Assembly: GCF_013836145.1 (NCBI RefSeq)
Contig: NZ_CP057483.1
Span: forward strand, 4,030,001-4,094,000
DNA: 64,000 nucleotides
Direction: 5' to 3'
Origin: Citrobacter sp. RHB25-C09
Lineage (GTDB): Bacteria > Pseudomonadota > Gammaproteobacteria > Enterobacterales > Enterobacteriaceae
This document shows positions 60,715 to 64,000 of the stretch, one piece after another (position 1 is the first letter of the stretch; every line of letters starts with the position of its first letter). The notes below the pieces were generated by a model, which saw only the letters and a list, made by a program, of their open reading frames with translations, was not told where the DNA came from and searched no databases. The translations under genes and the position numbers were made by a program.

Positions 60715-61212
60715 TTAAGCAGCTTCTTTCGCATCGCGTACAGCAGCCAGAGTACGAACCAGTTTGCCAGCCGAAGCTTCTTTCATGGTTGCCATCAGGC
60801 GTGCAATTGCTTCTTCGTAGGTCGGCAGAGTTGCCAGGCGGTCGATCTGAGACGCCGGGATCAGCTCACCTTCAAAGGCAGCGGCTTTGACCTCAAATTT
60901 TGCATTCGCTTTCGCGAACTCTTTGAACAGACGAGCAGCAGCGCCCGGGTGTTCCATAGAGTATGCAATCAGGGTCGGACCAACAAACGTGTCTTTCAGG
61001 CACTCGAACGGAGAACCTTCAACAGCACGACGCAGCAGGGTGTTACGAACAACACGCATGTATACGCCAGCTTCACGACCTGCTTTACGCAGTTCAGTCA
61101 TTTTATCTACAGTAACGCCACGGGAATCCGCAACTACTGCAGACAGCGCGCCTTTGGCTACTTCGCTGACTTCAGCAACAATCGCTTGTTTGTCTTGAAG
61201 ATTTAAAGCCAT
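60715..61212 (-). CDS. rplJ: RplJ, ribosomal protein L10
   Basis: L10 anchors L7/L12 dimers on 23S rRNA and, complexed with them, represses its own mRNA. The start MALNLQDKQAIVAEVSE at 61212 has GGAG upstream and gives 165 residues as in E. coli; 11 additional in-frame codons upstream belong to the leader. The C-terminal helix that binds L7/L12 (YEEAIARLMATMKEASAGKL) is intact. Confidence 0.98.
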   Translation of the reverse strand: MALNLQDKQAIVAEVSEVAKGALSAVVADSRGVTVDKMTELRKAGREAGVYMRVVRNTLLRRAVEGSPFECLKDTFVGPTLIAYSMEHPGAAARLFKEFAKANAKFEVKAAAFEGELIPASQIDRLATLPTYEEAIARLMATMKEASAGKLVRTLAAVRDAKEAA

Positions 61213-61440
61213 TAGCTTTGCTCCTGGATGTTTGCCGGAACTCATGTTCCGGAACTCACTTCACTCTTCCCAACGGAAAGAGCGTCTTAATACGGTGAGC
61301 AGAAACAAGCCAGAGTATCCAAAAATATTCTTAGCGTTCTGTCACCGTCTACGCAGGGCATTAAGTTTCTTACGAAACACCTGCGGTCTTCGACGGAGGC
61401 CTGGATAGGCCAGGCTCCAACGAACAAATTCTTTCTATGA
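61213..61440 (-). promoter_or_regulatory. L10 leader, autoregulatory RNA of rplJL
   Basis: The leader upstream of rplJ retains segments remembered from the E. coli L10 leader: GGAGCCTGGCCTATCCAGGC, GACCGCAGGTGTTTCGTAAG, AACTTAATGCCCTGCG and GACGGTGACAGAACGCTAAG. The L10-L7/L12 complex binds this RNA and blocks rplJ translation. The 411-bp rplA-rplJ interval has no gene; upstream of this leader it carries a palindromic repeat. Confidence 0.85.
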
Positions 61441-61454
61441 CATCGTCCTTTGAA

Positions 61455-61552
61455 CCGCAACTGTGTTAGCTGTGCTCGCTCACACCATTCACATAGTTAG
61501 CTATGCTCCTGGCGATTCACTCACTTGCTGCAATTCAAATGACTCGCATAGT
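61455..61552 (-). repeat. Enterobacterial imperfect palindromic repeat, copy C
   Basis: TTCACATAGTTAGCTATGCT and CACTTGCTGCAATTC match the core and flank of the copies at 2901-3010 and 26027-26135, in the same orientation. It lies just downstream of rplA, in or before the rplJL leader. Confidence 0.7.
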
Positions 61553-61623
61553 GCTCTGTAATATTTCAACAGAATCGTGGGGGTGAAATTGTAGACAAAT
61601 CCACCGCCCACGTAAAGCTAATC

Positions 61624-62328
61624 TTAGTTCGCAGAAGCGCTCAGACCAGCTTGATCAACGGCAACGCCAGCACCCATGGTGGTGGAGATGCTGATTTTCT
61701 TGATGTACACGCCTTTCGCCTGAGTCGGTTTCGCTTTTTTCAGCGCAACCAGCAGAGCTTCCAGGTTTTCTTTCAGTTTGTCAGCGTCAAAATCCACTTT
61801 ACCGATGGTGGTGTGGATGATGCCGTTTTTGTCGTTACGGTAACGAACCTGGCCCGCTTTAGCGTTCTTAACCGCTTCAGCAACGTTCGGCGTTACAGTA
61901 CCCACTTTCGGGTTTGGCATCAGGCCGCGTGGGCCCAGAACCTGACCCAACTGGCCAACAACGCGCATTGCATCCGGGGAAGCAATAACAACGTCAAAGT
62001 TCATTTCGCCTTTCTTGATCTGGTCAGCCAGATCTTCCATACCTACCAGTTCTGCGCCAGCAGCTTTAGCAGCTTCAGCGTTTGCACCCTGGGTAAATAC
62101 GGCTACGCGAACGGAACGGCCAGTACCGTGCGGCAGTACAGTTGCACCACGTACGTTCTGGTCAGATTTACGCGCGTCGATGCCGAGGTTAACGGCAACG
62201 TCTACGCTTTCAACGAACTTAGCGGTAGCCAGTTCTTTCAGCAGAGAGATAGCTTCATTGATGTCGTACTGTTTGGTCGCATCAACTTTCTCACGGATCA
62301 CACGCATGCGCTTGGTCAGTTTAGCCAT
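61624..62328 (-). CDS. rplA: RplA, ribosomal protein L1
   Basis: L1 forms the mobile L1 stalk near the E site and represses its own rplKA mRNA. The N-terminal half has AKLTKRMRVIREKVDATKQY and VDVAVNLGIDARKSDQNVRG; the second domain contains VLGPRGLMPNPKVGTVT, the rRNA-binding signature. Length 234 equals E. coli. It is 3 bp after rplK. Confidence 0.99.
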   Translation of the reverse strand: MAKLTKRMRVIREKVDATKQYDINEAISLLKELATAKFVESVDVAVNLGIDARKSDQNVRGATVLPHGTGRSVRVAVFTQGANAEAAKAAGAELVGMEDLADQIKKGEMNFDVVIASPDAMRVVGQLGQVLGPRGLMPNPKVGTVTPNVAEAVKNAKAGQVRYRNDKNGIIHTTIGKVDFDADKLKENLEALLVALKKAKPTQAKGVYIKKISISTTMGAGVAVDQAGLSASAN

Positions 62329-62331
62329 TTC

Positions 62332-62760
62332 TTAGTCCTCCACTACCAGGCCCATGGAACGTGCAGTACCTTCGATGGAGCGAGTCATCGCTTCAATGTC
62401 GGCACCAGTCATGTCGGCAGCTTTGGTCTGCGCGATTTCCTGCAGCTGAGCGCGGGAAATTTTACCTACTTTGTCTTTGTTCGGCTTACCGGAACCAGAC
62501 TTAATACCAGCCGCTTTTTTCAGCAGAACTGCTGCCGGAGGCGTTTTGGTAATGAAGGTGAAAGAACGGTCAGCGTAAACGGTGATAACAACCGGAATCG
62601 GCAGACCTTTTTCGATGGAATCAGTCTTCGCGTTGAACGCTTTGCAGAATTCCATGATGTTAACACCCTGTTGACCCAGAGCAGGACCAACCGGCGGACT
62701 CGGGTTTGCCATACCAGCTGCAACCTGCAGCTTGACGTAGGCTTGGACTTTCTTAGCCAT
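62332..62760 (-). CDS. rplK: RplK, ribosomal protein L11
   Basis: L11 binds the GTPase-associated centre of 23S rRNA and is needed for RelA activation. The N-terminal domain contains KLQVAAGMANPSPPVGPALG with the proline switch; the C-terminal rRNA-binding domain begins near AAGIKSGSGKPNKDKVG. Length 142 is as in E. coli. It starts a transcription unit from the promoter at 62860-62888. Confidence 0.99.
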   Translation of the reverse strand: MAKKVQAYVKLQVAAGMANPSPPVGPALGQQGVNIMEFCKAFNAKTDSIEKGLPIPVVITVYADRSFTFITKTPPAAVLLKKAAGIKSGSGKPNKDKVGKISRAQLQEIAQTKAADMTGADIEAMTRSIEGTARSMGLVVED

Positions 62761-62859
62761 TCTAAATTCCTCGAATTGGGTAATAGCGCTTCAGAGAAGC
62801 TCCCCGTGATATAAAATATTCGCTTTACGGGCCAGGCCCATAAAAACAAAAGGCGCGAA

Positions 62860-62888
62860 ATTGTATTCCAATTCCACGCCTTGTGCAA
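62860..62888 (-). promoter_or_regulatory. Promoter of rplKAJL (P-L11)
   Basis: On the minus strand TTGCAC (62888-62883) and TACAAT (62865-62860) are separated by 17 bp, a near-consensus sigma-70 promoter in the nusG-rplK gap. The ~100-nt leader behind it contains the L1-responsive site in E. coli. Confidence 0.88.
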
Positions 62889-62918
62889 CGATTAAATCGC
62901 CGCTTTTTTGATCGCTAC

Positions 62919-63464
62919 TTAGGCTTTTTCAACCTGAGCGAAGTCCAGTTCTACCGGGGTCGCACGACCGAAGATAGAAACAGACACTTTCAGTCGGGAC
63001 TTCTCGTAGTCAACTTCTTCTACGACGCCATTGAAGTCTGCGAACGGACCATCGTTGACACGAACCATCTCACCCGGTTCAAACAGCGTTTTCGGACGCG
63101 GCTTATCACCCACCTGCTGCAGGCGGTTCATGATCGCATCAACTTCTTTGTCGCTGATCGGAGCCGGACGGTCGGATGTTCCGCCGATGAAACCCATCAC
63201 ACGCGGTACGCTGCGCACCAGGTGCCAGCTCGCATCGTTCATGACCATCTGGACCAGTACGTAGCCCGGGAAGAATTTACGCTCGCTCTTACGGCGCTGA
63301 CCACCACGGATTTCGACCACTTCTTCGGTCGGCACCATGACTTCGCCAAACAACTCTTCCATATTGTGTAATTTGATATGCTCACGCAGCGATGTTGCTA
63401 CGCGGCCTTCAAAACCGGAAAACGCCTGAACGACGTACCAGCGCTTTTTAGGAGCTTCAGACAT
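62919..63464 (-). CDS. nusG: NusG, transcription elongation factor
   Basis: NusG binds RNA polymerase through its NGN domain (KRWYVVQAFSGFEGRVATSL, residues ~6-120) and couples it to Rho or ribosomes through the C-terminal KOW domain (GEMVRVNDGPFADFNGVVEEV). Length 181 equals E. coli. It starts 1 bp after the secE stop, so the two genes form one unit. Confidence 0.99.
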   Translation of the reverse strand: MSEAPKKRWYVVQAFSGFEGRVATSLREHIKLHNMEELFGEVMVPTEEVVEIRGGQRRKSERKFFPGYVLVQMVMNDASWHLVRSVPRVMGFIGGTSDRPAPISDKEVDAIMNRLQQVGDKPRPKTLFEPGEMVRVNDGPFADFNGVVEEVDYEKSRLKVSVSIFGRATPVELDFAQVEKA

Positions 63465-63465
63465 C

Positions 63466-63849
63466 TCAGAACCTCAGGCCAGTGATAAAGGAAACCAGGC
63501 GAACCAGAATACCATCCAGTCCCCACAGGATCAGTGACATTACTGCGGTAACCGCAGCCACAATCAGCGTGGTGTGCAATGTTTCCTGGCGAGTCGGCCA
63601 AATGACCTTACGTACTTCAGTACGCGCTTCGCGGGCAAAAGCAACGGTTGCTTTACCTTTTGTCGTCAACAGCGCGACACCACCCGCTGCAGCAATCAGA
63701 ATTACTACGGCCAGCGCACGCAGCGGCAGCATCATGTCACGATAAAGATAGTTGCCAACAATTGCCACAAGCAGCAGTGCCGCAACCACGATCCACTTTA
63801 TCGCTTCCAGGCCACGCCCGCTCCCTTGAGCTTCGGTATTCGCACTCAT
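63466..63849 (-). CDS. secE: SecE, preprotein translocase subunit
   Basis: SecE stabilises SecY in the protein-export channel. Three membrane spans are visible, as in enteric SecE: about residues 18-36 (WIVVAALLLVAIVGNYLY), 42-60 (LRALAVVILIAAAGGVALL) and 95-115 (LIVAAVTAVMSLILWGLD). The conserved cytoplasmic helix RTEVRKVIWPTRQE lies between spans 2 and 3. Length 127 is standard. Confidence 0.98.
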   Translation of the reverse strand: MSANTEAQGSGRGLEAIKWIVVAALLLVAIVGNYLYRDMMLPLRALAVVILIAAAGGVALLTTKGKATVAFAREARTEVRKVIWPTRQETLHTTLIVAAVTAVMSLILWGLDGILVRLVSFITGLRF

Positions 63850-64000
63850 AAACCAACCTGTCAGAAGAATTCTACAAATAATTTCACCCCGCGAAAGCGA
63901 GGCTAACCTATCTACCTTGTGCCGAAACGCACAGGGGCATTTCGGGTTACGCCCTCTTCAGAGCCTGTCTCAGCAATGATTATGACAAAAAAAATCACTG
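63850..64000. other. Upstream region of secE, window edge
   Basis: The last 151 bp contain the secE promoter region on the minus strand (TTGTCATAATCATTG near 63970-63985) and a GCGAAAGC-type small hairpin near 63893. In E. coli tufB lies upstream, but none of it is within the window. Confidence 0.6.

Overview
This 64 kb window is chromosomal DNA from an enterobacterium of the Escherichia/Salmonella/Citrobacter group, most like Citrobacter. It carries the backbone block known from E. coli around minute 90: rluF, pepE, metH, iclR, aceBAK, metA, an rrnE-type rRNA operon, purHD, zraPSR, hupA, hemE, thiCEFSGH and the rpoBC/ribosomal-protein cluster, in conserved order and at near-identical protein lengths. 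Several genes that sit in this block in E. coli K-12 (yjaA, arpA, htrC) are absent, and an L-sorbose (sor) operon is present. The 16S V3 stem reads GTTGAGGTTAATAACCTC, unlike E. coli. The exact species cannot be settled by reading.

Region by region. 1-1.7 kb: the 3' end of a frameshifted rtcR pseudogene and a toxin-first HigBA-like module. 1.7-9.1 kb: yjbD and rluF, then the sorCDFBAME operon (regulator, two dehydrogenases, mannose-family PTS). 9.1-11.7 kb: a small accessory island with an unknown protein, a ribbon-helix-helix protein with its own operator-like boxes, an unknown 99-residue protein, an orphan Imm63-like immunity protein and a second toxin-first TA pair. 11.8-25.8 kb: pepE, yjbB, metH, iclR, aceK-aceA-aceB, metA and yjaB. 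25.9-31.5 kb: rRNA operon on the minus strand (16S, tRNA-Glu, 23S, 5S) with P1/P2 promoters. 31.6-42.6 kb: purHD, the zinc-responsive zraP/zraSR system with sigma-54 promoters, yjaH, hupA, yjaG, nfi, hemE and nudC. 42.6-48.8 kb: rsd, a TPP riboswitch and thiCEFSGH. 48.9-51.5 kb: a second accessory insertion with a tiny ORF overlapping a membrane diguanylate cyclase, and an orphan PTS IIB-IIA pair. 51.6-64 kb: rpoC, rpoB, rplL, rplJ, rplA, rplK, nusG and secE on the minus strand.

Functional themes. SorA/SorM/SorB/SorF import and phosphorylate L-sorbose; SorE reduces the 1-phosphate and SorD oxidises the product to fructose-6-phosphate, under SorC control. AceB/AceA form the glyoxylate bypass, AceK sets isocitrate flux and IclR represses. 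MetH and MetA feed methionine synthesis. ThiC, E, F, S, G and H make thiamine phosphate under TPP control.

The most notable signals beyond the backbone are these: the DGC-coupled 33-codon ORF and permease-less PTS pair; the sorE-pepE island with palindromic operators and an orphan immunity gene; a three-copy palindromic repeat lying in same-orientation leaders or spacers of translation-related transcripts; an AceK C-terminus encoded by a REP element; and an enlarged P3 arm in the thiC riboswitch. All protein assignments come from reading and remembered family sequences; no database search was run.
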